Part shown: positions 15,120-25,007 of the stretch, piece by piece | Numbering within the stretch: position 1 is the first letter of the stretch | Layout: every line of letters starts with the position of its first letter | Source: Mrakia gelida | Taxonomy: Eukaryota > Basidiomycota > Tremellomycetes > Cystofilobasidiales > Mrakiaceae | NCBI GenBank assembly: GCA_024345305.1 | Contig: BRON01000020.1 | Location: 434,001-498,000 of the forward strand | Direction: 5' to 3' | DNA length: 64,000 bases | Made by a program: the position numbers and the translations under genes | The notes under the pieces: model-generated | Told to the model about the DNA's origin: nothing | Databases searched by the model: none | What the model saw: only the letters and a program-made list of their open reading frames with translations

Positions 15120-15557
15120 TCGAGCTCGAGTTGGCGAGAGAGAGGAGGGGGAGGGAGGGTCCTTGAGTCGAGGCTAAGGAGCGGTTCTGAGAGTGGGAGA
15201 AGATTGGATCGATGAGGTGGTCCCGTAAGAAAAGTTGTAGAGCAAGATGCGGTCGGGAAGGAGAAGGGAAGACGAGCTCGAGCTCAAACTTGATTTCGAG
15301 AGGCCACTTTCGTCCTCTTTGCAGACGACGACAAACGAAACGAAGTTTTCCTCTCGAGACTCAGCTCAGCTCTACTAGGACATTCCCAGCTCAACGGAAC
15401 ACTCGCTCGAAGCCATGTCGAAAGGGAAAGACCAAGACCTGAAAGGTACGAGCTCACCTCTTCCTTCCTTCTTCGTTCAACTCGAGCTCACCTCTCCTCC
15501 CTTCCCTTCCTCCTCCCTCCCTCAGATCTCAAAGAAGGTCAGTTCGTGTAGACACAC
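15120..15557. promoter_or_regulatory. Divergent promoter of MYND A and the GCIP-like gene, with a spliced upstream ORF
   Basis: Shared 5' region of two divergent genes. Around 15,240-15,400 it is recognisably related to the region upstream of MYND B (about 33,220-33,380), so the promoter was duplicated with the gene. On the plus strand an ATG at 15415 opens MSKGKDQDLK. If an intron from 15446 to 15525 is removed, it continues DLKEGQFV to a TAG at 15549, 6 nt before the main ATG at 15558. Confidence 0.5.
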
Positions 15558-16820
15558 ATGCCTCCGTCTTCTCTCTCACTGACTCCCCTCAACCCTCTTC
15601 GTTCACTCCCAGCTCTCACCCTAACCCTCCATCAACTCCTCACTCCTCCCTCCTCCTCCGCTCCTCCTCCTGCCACTCCCATCCCCACCTCCACGCTCTC
15701 CACGGACCTCTACTCCCTCCTGCACCTCCTCAAATCCCACACCACCACCCTCTCCTTATCCCTGGGCAAACAACCTCCCACTCCTCACGCCGCTCTCCCT
15801 TACCTCCTCAAAATCTCAACCGATTTCCACAAACTCCAGTTCATCGTCGCCTCCCTCTCTCCTACCTCCCACGCTCTCTTATCCAAAGAGTGGGGATGGT
15901 GCAGAGACGAACTGCAAGAAGGGCTGGTCGCGCTCGTGAAAGGCTTCCAAGGGGACGTGTTTGGGATTAAGGAGGGGAGGAAGGTAGGGTGGGCGAAGGA
16001 GTACTTGGGAAGAGTGGGAGTCGTTTATTCTGTTGTTGAGAGAGCTGTGGGGAGTGGAGAGGGGGGAGGGAAGAAGGGTGGAGTATCGAAGAGTGAACGA
16101 GAAGCTATTGGACGGAAGTGGAGGAGTGATGGGGAAGGGTTGGAGGATGGGGAGAGGGAGGCGAAGGAGATTGTTGAGGAGGAGGAGGACGAGGAGGATA
16201 GCGAAGGAGAGAACGATGATGACGAGGATGAAGAGGAGGACGATGGATGGGAAGGTCTCATGGGTGGGAAGTCTGCGAAGAAGAGTCCTGAGGAGAAAGA
16301 GGTGGTGAAGAAGGTACGTCTCTCTCCTGTCTCGCTTCGTTTCTCTCCCTTGACTCGACGCGTCTCGAACCCAGCCCTAACCTTCCCTCCCATCCTCCCT
16401 TTCCAGTTAACCCCCCTACTCCGTCTCCCTCTCCTCCTCCACACCCACCTCCAAACTCACCACCTCCCCAAACCCACTACCCTCTCCCACCTCCACTCCC
16501 TCCTCCCTCTCTCCACCGCTCTCCTCTCAGCGCAAGACGACCTCGTCTCCTCCCTCTACTCGTCGCCCTTTCCCGCACCAGCAGAACTCCAGGAACTCAT
16601 TGACGATCTCGTGCACGCCCAGGTTGATTTGAAGAAAGCTGTGGAGGTTGAGCTGGAACGAAGGACGAAGGAGGGAGAGGTCGGCTTGGAGAAGAGGCTG
16701 AAGTGGTTGGGTGTTTGGGAGGGGATGTTGGTGAAGGTGCGAGGGGAGGTGAAGGGGGTGCTGGATGGGTTCGTAGGGGAGAGTGGGTTGGAGAAGGCGG
16801 TGGAGGGGCTGAAGGTGTGA
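15558..16820 (+). CDS. GCIP/CCNDBP1-like (Grap2 and cyclin-D-interacting) family protein
   Basis: Reads from 15558 as MPPSSLSLTPLNPLRSLPAL to a TGA at 16820. The body is helical: a Leu-rich N-terminal bundle (LPYLLKISTDFHKLQFIVAS), a conserved-looking WGWCRDELQEGLVALVKGF, an acidic middle of mostly Glu/Asp (about residues 200-235), and a C-terminal helical part with LSAQDDLVSSLYSSPFPAPA. The order of helical, acidic and helical parts and the DDL-SLY motif fit the cyclin-D1-binding-protein family; in animals these are cell-cycle and transcription modulators, and fungal roles are unclear. One 93-nt intron (16314-16406) has no stop and is a multiple of three, so retention would add 31 residues. 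Alternatively, exon 1 could be MSKGKDQDLK at 15415 spliced at about 15612 into ALTLTLHQLL in the same frame. Confidence 0.68.
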   Translation: MPPSSLSLTPLNPLRSLPALTLTLHQLLTPPSSSAPPPATPIPTSTLSTDLYSLLHLLKSHTTTLSLSLGKQPPTPHAALPYLLKISTDFHKLQFIVASLSPTSHALLSKEWGWCRDELQEGLVALVKGFQGDVFGIKEGRKVGWAKEYLGRVGVVYSVVERAVGSGEGGGKKGGVSKSEREAIGRKWRSDGEGLEDGEREAKEIVEEEEDEEDSEGENDDDEDEEEDDGWEGLMGGKSAKKSPEEKEVVKKVRLSPVSLRFSPLTRRVSNPALTFPPILPFQLTPLLRLPLLLHTHLQTHHLPKPTTLSHLHSLLPLSTALLSAQDDLVSSLYSSPFPAPAELQELIDDLVHAQVDLKKAVEVELERRTKEGEVGLEKRLKWLGVWEGMLVKVRGEVKGVLDGFVGESGLEKAVEGLKV

Positions 16821-17092
16821 TGGTCATGACAGTTCGACTGATTGCTCTGGCGAGGGAAAGGAAAGGAAAGAAGAGGACGCGTCTTCGTCGACTCGCTCGT
16901 CGTTCTTTCGTCTTAATGTCTCGAACGCGTTCGGAGCTGAAAGAAAACCAGTAATATAGATCCCAAAGGGCACAGAAACAGCGAGCAACAGAATGAAGCA
17001 GAGGGTAGTCTAAACGAACCGAACGAACACCAGATCAAAACACGCAAAAACGAAAACGAAACCTCGAACGAAAGCTAACAAACGCGTCCCAT
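16821..17092. other. Convergent 3' region
   Basis: About 270 bp between the GCIP-like stop and the CFEM gene stop on the opposite strand; no gene seen. Confidence 0.5.
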
Positions 17093-18775
17093 CTACCTCT
17101 CCTCATCCAAATCCAACCTACTCCTCCCCCCCTCATGGCTCCCCAACCCACCCAGCGCCGTCCGACTCTCAGCCTGCCAAACCCTCTCCCCCCCGTTTCC
17201 ATCTCCCATCGTACTACTCGTCATCGGTCCACTCCCACCATGCCCACCCTCGCTCAGCGAAGGCATCACCACAAACTGACTTCCATCCTCCCCTTCATCG
17301 TCGTCGCTTCCGAGGGAGTGGGTAGCTTTGTCGTGCTTGTAGGAGGAGGAGGAAGCTGAGACAAGGGAGGTGGTGGATTTGTAGTCTGGGGAGGTGAGGT
17401 TGGTGGTTGAGTCGATGGGGTTATCGGAGGAGGAGACGAAGAGGGAGTTGAGGTTCTCGGCTCGCATGGAGGCTGCTGCTTCGGCTCGTTTGAGTCGGGC
17501 TGAGGGGTGGGTGGGGGCGGGGGGAGGGGGGAGGTAGAACGAAGGAGAATCAGCTTGTGCGAGAAAACGAAGCGAGGACGATGAAGAGAGCGCGAAGGGA
17601 AGAAAGCAACCAAAAACGCGACTGGAACTCACCAGCATGGATCCTCTCCTCCCTAGCCTCCCTTTCAGCATCAGCGTAGTTATCTCCTCCTCCATCCATC
17701 GAGCTTCCCATCGTCGTAGTTCCTCCGAACATGGAGCTCGAAAGCTGGTTGACGGGTCCCTTCTTGAGGGGGTTGACGGGGATCTGAGGGCGAGATTGGG
17801 ATTGAGACTTGGTGTCGTTGGTGGAGCGGTCGGTCATGGCGGTGGCTGTGACGAAAGCGAACGTTGAGGAACGAGATAGGTTAGTGTGAGGAATGAGAAC
17901 GAGGGGACGGAAGGGGACTGGGAGAGAGGGAGAGAGTGGGAGGGAGCGAGACGAACCTCCTCCCCAGTTGTTGTTCTTGGACCTGGTCTGATCGTCTCGA
18001 GATCGGATGATTCGAGCTTTGATGGCGAAGAAACCGATAACGAAGGAGATGGCGAGGAGGAGAGAGCAGATGGAGGCCATCTACATAAACCAGCAAACGT
18101 GATCAGCCTCGAGCGAGAACGAGAAGAGGGAGGGGGCGAGGAGGGAGGGACGAACGATGGCTGAAACGTTGACGGCCTTTCCTACGGCAGCGGTGGTTGA
18201 GGATGAAGTAGGGACCAAACCGGTGCTGAGTCCTTGGGAGGCCGTAGCTGTGGCTGCGACTGAAGCGACTGATGCGGCTGCAATGGTGTTGGTGAAGGAG
18301 GGTTCGGCCATGGTGAAGGCGACGTTCTGGACGGATGGGGAAGGAGCGAGGAAGGTGAGCTTCGACTTTTGGAGGAAAGGGACGTAGGAAGAAGCGATAA
18401 ACTCACGACTGATCCACAGTAGAGACCGAGGTTGGAGTAGGCAAGATCGAGAGCATCTTCGGTTGAGCATCGAGCTTGGATGCACATCTGGAAGGGAAGG
18501 GGGAAGGGAAGAAGCGAGGTAGGTCAGCTCGACTCTCCTTCGTCTTCCTTTGTTCTCCCTCCCTCCCTCTCTTCTATGCGACTCACCAAGACAGCAGCTC
18601 CCCAATCTGAGCTAGCACACAGGCAGGTAGCATCGAGGGCCGTGCAGGTACCAGGGTCTGTTCCTCCCAGGCAATCGAGAGCGCAGGTGTCTCTCTTCTC
18701 GACAGACGAGGAGGAGAAAGAAGATTCAACCCAGATGGTTGAAGGAGGAGCGGTAGGGAGAGGAGAGGGAACCAT
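17093..18775 (-). CDS. CFEM-domain single-pass membrane protein
   Basis: Cell-surface protein with a fungal CFEM domain. Exons give DTCALDCLGGTDPGTCTALD then ATCLCASSDWGAAVL, joined to MCIQARCSTEDALDLAYSNL and GLYCG, which supplies the eight ordered cysteines of CFEM. A Ser/Thr/Ala-rich stalk follows (MAEPSFTNTIAAASVASVAA region), then one transmembrane helix (SICSLLLAISFVIGFFAIKA) with a positive stop-transfer RIIRSRDD. The cytosolic tail is Ser-rich and acidic, ending RSRLDLDEER at 17093. CFEM domains occur in haem-binding, adhesion or receptor proteins; which applies here cannot be told. The start is uncertain: the ATG at 18775 gives no good signal peptide although a Lys-Arg site (SVEKR) precedes the first cysteine, so an upstream signal exon around 18,800-18,960 is likely. 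It is divergent from another membrane protein gene. Confidence 0.8.
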
Positions 18776-19426
18776 CGTAGTCGAGGAGAGTGGGCGAGGA
18801 GGAGAAAGGGAGAGAGAAGGATGTGGTTGAAGAGTGAAGAGTGAAATCCATTGGGAGAGAGCTAGAGAGAGAAAGAAAGAGGGTCGAGGAGGAGAACAAA
18901 GGAAGGGAGAACAAGGTGATCTGAAACGCGCGTCGACTCCTGTTTTTCATATCGAACAATCGGGCGCGAACTCATTTAGCAAGATAACAACCCTAAAAGA
19001 CGATGTCAGTTCTTCCTCCCAGTCTCGAGCTCGTATAGATACTCGGAGCTGAAGGAAAATCGTTCGAGAGGACGGAAGAAGCAGGGCGAGCTCGCCGACG
19101 CTGTTCTCGACGAGCTTTCGTCCTTCAGCACCTCCTCCAGTCCAAATTTCAATCTCTCGAAATCCTCGAGATGAACACTCGTTCGAAGAGCACCTCAGAG
19201 AGGTCCTCCAACTTTTTTCCAAGCAGAGGAAGATTTTCGACCTCTGCTTTCTCCATTTGTCGAGCTCACCTTTCGCAGTCCACCTCGCAGGACCTCCTTT
19301 TCTCCGACGCAATCGACCTTCTCTCCCCTTTGCTCAAACCGGCATCCTATCCCTTTCCTCCCTTCCCTTCTTTGGAGCCTACACTCGCCTTGGAACCAGT
19401 CCTACAAGGACTCGACACGCACATAG
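18776..19426. promoter_or_regulatory. Divergent promoter of two membrane-protein genes
   Basis: About 650 bp between the CFEM gene and the Ser/Thr-rich membrane-protein gene. It probably also contains the missing signal-peptide exon of one or both genes: the minus-strand frame at 18,830-18,959 has a hydrophobic FQITLFSLPLFSSSTLFLSL run, but its splice junction to the CFEM exon was not resolved. Confidence 0.45.
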
Positions 19427-21116
19427 ATGGCAACCTTCACCGTCAGTCGTCTGCCTCGTCCTCGAGTCGTTCGAAGGAAGAGAGCTCGACTGACCGTGCT
19501 CCTCTGTTTTTCGCGCTTGTACAGTCTGTTGGTGAATGCTGGGAGTGGGCAAACTACCTCGATGAGAACGGGGACCTCCAGGTGTCCTACTTTCGATGTC
19601 CTGAAGCGTGAGTCCTTGCCTTCCCTCCGGTCGTAGAGAGAATCCAAAGAGAAGGGAAACTGTTTGAGCTCGCTCCTTCGTTCTCCTTCTCCTTCCCCAA
19701 GCTGACCTTGCCTCCCCTCTCTTGCTCCTCTCTCTCTTTATCAGCTCTACATCGTATACAGCCACTCCCATCACCACACAAGATCGCACAGCGACCGCCA
19801 CTGCTCCTGTCACGGAAGCAACGTTCGTTTCTTCCTCCTTCTCCTTCCTCGAACCCCTCTCCCTCCTTTCGACCTCCCATCCCGTCGTCTCTCTTCCCCA
19901 CTCCGAGCAACACAAGCTGACCTCTTCTTCCTTCTCTCATCCCCTTTCATCTATCAGAACCCTCCCTCCCACGGGCTACTCGTCGACGTACGAGGAGTAC
20001 CAAACCCCCGCCGCCTCAGCAGCCTCGAGCGCCGCGACCACCGAGATCTTCACCGTCCCCATCCAAAACAGCTCAACCTCAACCTCAACCCAATACGTCG
20101 CTTCAGCAGTCGGCTCGGTCTACGTCTCCTCATCCTACAATGGAACCTCCTCCCCAGACCCCTCCAAAGGCTCCAACAATGACAAACCCTCCCCCCTCCC
20201 CATCATCCTCGCCGTCGTCTTCGCAACCCTCTTCGCCCTCCTCCTCCTCGGTCTCCTCATTTTCTACCTCCGTCGTCGGCGAGCTCGCCGTCGCGCCGAA
20301 ATGACTCCCTTCTACCCTCCTCAGGGTGAAGGGATCCTCTCGGATCGAAGAGTCTCCCAGGCGTTCACGAGATTCCCTTCTCGAGGATCAACCACTTCCT
20401 ACACGCCTGAACCGACGTTCATACAGCCTGTGTTGGGGACGGTGGGTCTTGGGGCGGGAGTAGGAGGGAGGATCTTGACGAGTCGGGAGAAGAGGTTGAC
20501 GATGCGACGAGCTGGAGGAGGAGGAGGAGGGGAGGAAGAGAGAGCCGGCGGTGGATGGGAGGAGAACGGGGATGAGGTGCTGAGGAGGAAAATGGAGGGG
20601 TGGAATGCCGTTGCTGAGAGGACTGCTCGTCTTCCTGAAGACGGTGGAGGTGGGGAGAAAGACCCCTTCGCAGACTCCTACTCCGTTCGATCGACTCAAT
20701 CTCGTTCGTTCCTTCCCTCTCTTCCTCGTCGCGTCTCCCCTTTCCCTCTTCTTCCCTAACCTTGCCTCCTCTCTCTCCATCTCTCTCTCCCAGATCTCAA
20801 CTCCACTCTCCCCTCCCTCCCCCCACCCCTCCGTCTCCCTCTCACAATAACCACCTCCCTCGCACCCCCACGCTCCTCTCGCAACCCAAACTCTAACCCA
20901 CTCTCGCCCTCCCCATCCCTCAACTCACCAAATACCCTTTCACCTCAGTTCGACCCTTCCTATTCGCCTACAACTGCTGTGGATGGAGGGTCGTCGGAGT
21001 CGCATGCGCCATTGCTGGAGGGAACCGAGCATGGGCAGGCGGAGGATGGGGGGGTGAGTTTGATGGGTGGGATGGGGATGGGACAGCAGGCTCCGCCGGC
21101 GTACATCTGGCATTAG
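19427..21116 (+). CDS. Ser/Thr-rich single-pass membrane protein (cell-wall-sensor-like)
   Basis: Spliced plus-strand gene. A likely first exon MATFT joins to SVGECWEWANYLDENGDLQV and SYFRCPEA, then Ser/Thr/Ala-rich ectodomain exons (TSYTATPITTQDRTATATAP, SSAATTEIFTVPIQNSSTST). A single transmembrane helix, PLPIILAVVFATLFALLLLG with LLIFYL, is followed by RRRRARRRAE, a strong inside-positive stop signal. The cytosolic tail has Gly-rich and acidic patches. A final exon after an intron at about 20,700-20,790 ends QQAPPAYIWH at the TAG 21114-21116. This layout resembles Mid2/Wsc-like wall-stress sensors and related fungal surface proteins, but no WSC domain is visible. No clear signal peptide lies downstream of the chosen start, so the 5' end may be incomplete. 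Confidence 0.72.
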
Positions 21117-21818
21117 AGTAGGGGTATCTTGTTTCTCGATCTCTTTTTCGTATCTTTGTGTCCTTTCGTTCGATTTGTTAGACTCCTTGGGGATTTAGAA
21201 CATGCTTGTTGTACTTTCGACGAGACGAGACGCGACAGCATTCGTTTTTTTGGGGGGCGGGCGTGACGTTGTGTGCTTGCCATCGCTCGCAGCGGCTCAG
21301 CTCGAAGGCTTTGAAGGAGAGGAGTGGAAGATCGTCACGAGCAGGCGAGGGGTGAGTTCGTCGTCGTTTGGTCGAGCTCGTTCTCGAACTTCGACGCGCC
21401 CTCGCCCAACCCTCCCAGCGTTCTCCCCCTTGACCCACCCCCCACTACTGTCTTCCTCGCTCTCCATCCCTCTCTCTCTCTCTTCCCCCAAACTCTCATC
21501 CCGACCACAGAGCAGTAAAGAGATAACCAGATGGGTATAAAAAAACGGAAAACGGCTCTTCTCTTCCTCTCCCCTCCCGACCATTCCCTCCCACCCACCT
21601 CGGTATAAAGCATAACTAAACTAGCCAAACGAGCAAAAGAAATATATCAATCGAATCGAGGAAGGAACATATAGAACCTCATTAAGAAACAGTAGAAAGA
21701 AGAGAGAAGATCCACCCAACGACGCGGCTCAAACTCGAGTCCATCGACTCGCTTTCTCCTCTCGCACCCAACCCTACCCATCGCCTTCCACCCCACCCTC
21801 ACCCACCCTTGACCTCCT
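21117..21818. other. Convergent 3' region
   Basis: About 700 bp between two converging stops. It includes pyrimidine-rich stretches and an A-rich block near 21,600-21,700 suited to polyadenylation. No gene recognised. Confidence 0.5.
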
Positions 21819-24320
21819 CTAGAACTGATGATCGAACTCCCCCGCCGGCTTCTTCGTCGTCGCCGCCCCTTGACGAGACGAGGGTCCTCCTCCTGCTCCC
21901 CAGGCGTCTTCGGGAGCGTTGTTGTTGTTGTTGTTGGAGGAAGAGTAGTGGTTTCCGTTTCCTCCGCCCGAGGAGGTTTGGGAGCGGGTGGAGATGGAGG
22001 TGGAGGTTCGGGTGCGACGGGGCTGGGTTGGGTTGGGCGGGAAGGGGAGGACAGGAGAGGAGGTCAGCGAGACGCGTCGAAACCGAACGAGGACGAACGA
22101 CTGGGGGTCGAAAGGGAGGATGAGGGAGAAGAGTGCGGGGTAGAGAGACGGGACTCACAGCTCCATAGTCTCGTCCCCATTCGGGGACATCGGCGTCGGA
22201 GAGAGGAGGAGCGTGGGACTTCTTTCCGAACTTGGACTTCTTCTTGGGTTTCGAGGAGGGAGGAGCGGAGTCGTTGTAGTCTCCTCGCTGTGATTTCCGA
22301 ACGAAGAGGACCACGAGAGAGGAGGTAGGGGGAAAGAAGAAAGGCGAAGAAGGTTAGCGAGTGAAGAAAAAGGAACGAAGGGAGCGAAGGGAGGGAAAAG
22401 AAAGAAAGACGAACCCTGGTCTCGTCCCTCACCGAAGGACCAGCACCAGCTCCCTCAAAGTTAGCAGGGTAGTGCCATTTGTTCTTGTTCGGTGCTTGAG
22501 CGTCTGTTCGATCAACCAGACCCAGAACCCAAACGAAACGCGTTCAGTCAGATCTCGTTGCTTCCTTCCTCTGAGAAACACGCGTCGAGCTCCAACCCAA
22601 CCTCGCGAAAGAAGAACGACTCACCAGGCAAAGCTCCCTGTCCGTTCTCATAGAACTCAATCTCATCGTCGTTCCAGAGACTCTGATCTCGTCCTCTCGA
22701 TCCAGGCTTGCCGGCTCCAGAGGTGTCGGTGGGGTTGGCGAGAGCGTTGGAAACGGAGTCGGCCGTTTGACCTTCCTCGTACTCTTGAGCTTCGAGGGTG
22801 GAGTTGGGGTTTCGTTCGTCGTACCTGCGGGTAGGAGAGGGATGCTGAGGTCAGCGATGAGTTCGAGAACGAGTGGTGGTCGGTGTAGAAGGCGAAGACA
22901 GAGTGAAGAGAAAGAGAGGGAAGGAACGCGAGAGCTCAACGTCGCGCTCCTTCCTCTTTGTTCCCTCGTGTCTCCTTGCTCACTCCGCTCGACCCTCGAG
23001 CCTTTCAGCATCTCCTCCAACCCATCCTCCACCCTCCCAAACCCACGAGGATAACGAAAGAAGCACAAACTCACCTCCCAGCCCAAGCGCTCTTCGCCTT
23101 CTTCCTGTTGCCCTCCGTCGGATCGACCAACCCGTACCTCACCGCCCACTTGGGCGTACGTCGGTTGTTCGAGTTGTTTCGGACGTTTTGAACGTAGCTA
23201 AATCCACACCAAAGCAAAGCAGGGTCAGCTTGAACTTCAGCGTCGGTTGGTCGGTTCGAGACCGATTGGAATCGAGACGAGACGAGACGTGACGTCCTCC
23301 CTTCCTTCCTTCGAGCGAGCTCGTTGGGAGAGATGAGGGGAGAGAGTGTGAGAGGGGTTGGACTGACAAGTTATGGAAATGACAAGGGAAGTCTGTACGT
23401 CGTTCAAGCGTCCGTCCAGAGCGATCGCGAGGTGGGAGGGAAGCGAAGGAGGTGAGGTCGACGTCAACAGTTCGAGGTTTCGGTTGGCATCGTCGAGTAG
23501 AATCCGATTGGATTGTCGAGCGGGAGCGATTCGATAGCGATAGAACAAGCGCGTTGGGGAGGAGAAGAGATGGGAGAGAAGATAGAAAACAACATTCTAG
23601 TCAGCGAGCGTCGATGGCCGAGGGAAGGAAGCGAAGGAGAGGTCGAAGGGGAGAGGGGAGAACGTACAACCACAGATACACAGAAACAGGTTGATAAAGA
23701 AATCGGTCCCGACTCCGAATCGAACCGCCACGGCTGAAGACCCGAAAGCAAACCAGAGGGAGGAGAGAGTCAGCATGGACGAAGGCGAAGAAGGGAAGGG
23801 AGGCGTGAGGTTTGGTCCGTTCGTGCTTCTTCTCGTTGGGGATCCTCTTCGCTTCCTGCCATCTCTTTCTCCTTCGAGAGAACGCGTTCGTTCGTTCTCT
23901 TGCCTACTAGCACCTCGACATGATCCAGCTCGAGTGGGTAGAGCTGAGGTCGAGAGTCTCCTTCCCACACCACGTTCTCCTCCTCCTCCCTCCAAAGCTC
24001 GCCTTCCTCCGACCCTCCCTTCCCCTCTCCCCTTCCCAACCCACTTCGTTATCGACTCACCAAGAGGCGGGAACAAGAATCCCAAAATGAAAATCAGGAC
24101 AACCATCCCATGGTGTTTCTAGTAACGAACGAACGAACCAAACGCGAGTCAGCACAAGAAAGGCAAGAGGGGCGGAGTAACGTCGTCGTCTCTTCTCTCC
24201 TCTCCTTCTGGTGTTGAGGGAAGGGGGGGAGGGAGGAGGGGGAGGGTTTGGGGTTGGGATATGTACCTTCGGAGTCAAATCGATCTTCTTGGGAAGGTAG
24301 TGGTTGTAGTTGGACGCCAT
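21819..24320 (-). CDS. Pmp3/UPF0057-family proteolipid with long C-terminal extension
   Basis: Small hydrophobic plasma-membrane or vacuolar proteolipid domain followed by a long soluble tail. The start at 24320 reads MASNYNHYLPKKIDLTPK, joined to KHHGMVVLIFILGFLFPPLA and VAVRFGVGTDFFINLFLCIC, then GYFPCHFHNF and YVQNVRNN. This is the two-helix Pmp3 fold with its FPPL, G-x-D-F-x-IN and GY-P-H-x-F motifs. Exons downstream encode a hydrophilic region: TPKWAVRYGLVDPTEGNRKK, WNDDEIEFYENGQGALP, KKKSKFGKKSHAPPLSDADV and a run of five Asn before the TAG at 21819. Classic Pmp3 is about 55 residues; this protein is several times longer, as in yeast Sna-type members. Pmp3 proteins affect membrane potential and salt tolerance; the tail's role is unknown. 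Confidence 0.88.
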
Positions 24321-25007
24321 GGCTCAACAGTCGAGGGGGAGGGGAGGGAGGGAAGATGGAAGGGAGAGGAGAGAGGGGAGGGGGGAGTAGGCCTTGGGTC
24401 GAGTCTCTAAGAGCGTGGGTGTATTCGGGTTTGAGGTTGGGTGGAGGAAGGACTCTAGAGAAGAGCTGGTAAGAGAGAGAAGAGGGGAGCTGGTCGTTGG
24501 ATGGGAAGTGAAGGACGACGAGCTTCGAAGCGAGGAGAGGCGCTCGAACGAAAAGGCGGCCTCGAGCGCGACTCAGACCGAGTCGAGCTGAGTGAGCTTG
24601 CCTCGAGGAAAAGGAACTGCGAGAGTGCAGCATAGCATTGCGATCGATCGTAAAGTACAAGTGGAGAAAAAGCGATGCGAGAGGAGGGGGGGAGGGAGGA
24701 CGTGGAGGGGGACAAACGAGAGAGAGGGAAAGGACACGACGAGCGAGAAAGGGAAAGAAACAGGGACGGGGAGAAGCTTTTCGAAAGCTAGCGACGAGGA
24801 GATAAGGTGGTGAAAGGAAGGGTGGGGGTATGGGTTTGAAGGAGTGGAGGTGGGATAACGAAGGGAGGGAGTGAAAGAGAGACGAGGAAGGGGACGAAAA
24901 ACGAACAACGCGACGAGACGAACGACGGACGAACGAAAGAAATTACAACCAAGAAAACGAACGAGAACGAAGCACAAAACAAGACGAGCGAGCGAGCGGA
25001 TATATAT
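24321..25007. promoter_or_regulatory. Promoter/5' UTR of the Pmp3-like gene and 3' UTR of the polyQ gene
   Basis: About 690 bp between tandem minus-strand genes; purine-rich on the plus strand (pyrimidine-rich in the sense of transcription), as for fungal 5' UTRs. No gene visible. Confidence 0.5.

Noticed and set aside
19171..19426. ATG at 19171 as start of the Ser/Thr-rich membrane protein
   Set aside because: The frame reads through intron-like sequence and gives no signal peptide; the ATG at 19427 followed by a GTCAGT intron is more consistent, though not certain.
21921..21940. GTT repeat as a microsatellite of interest
   Set aside because: It is just the antisense of five Asn codons in the Pmp3-like protein's tail.
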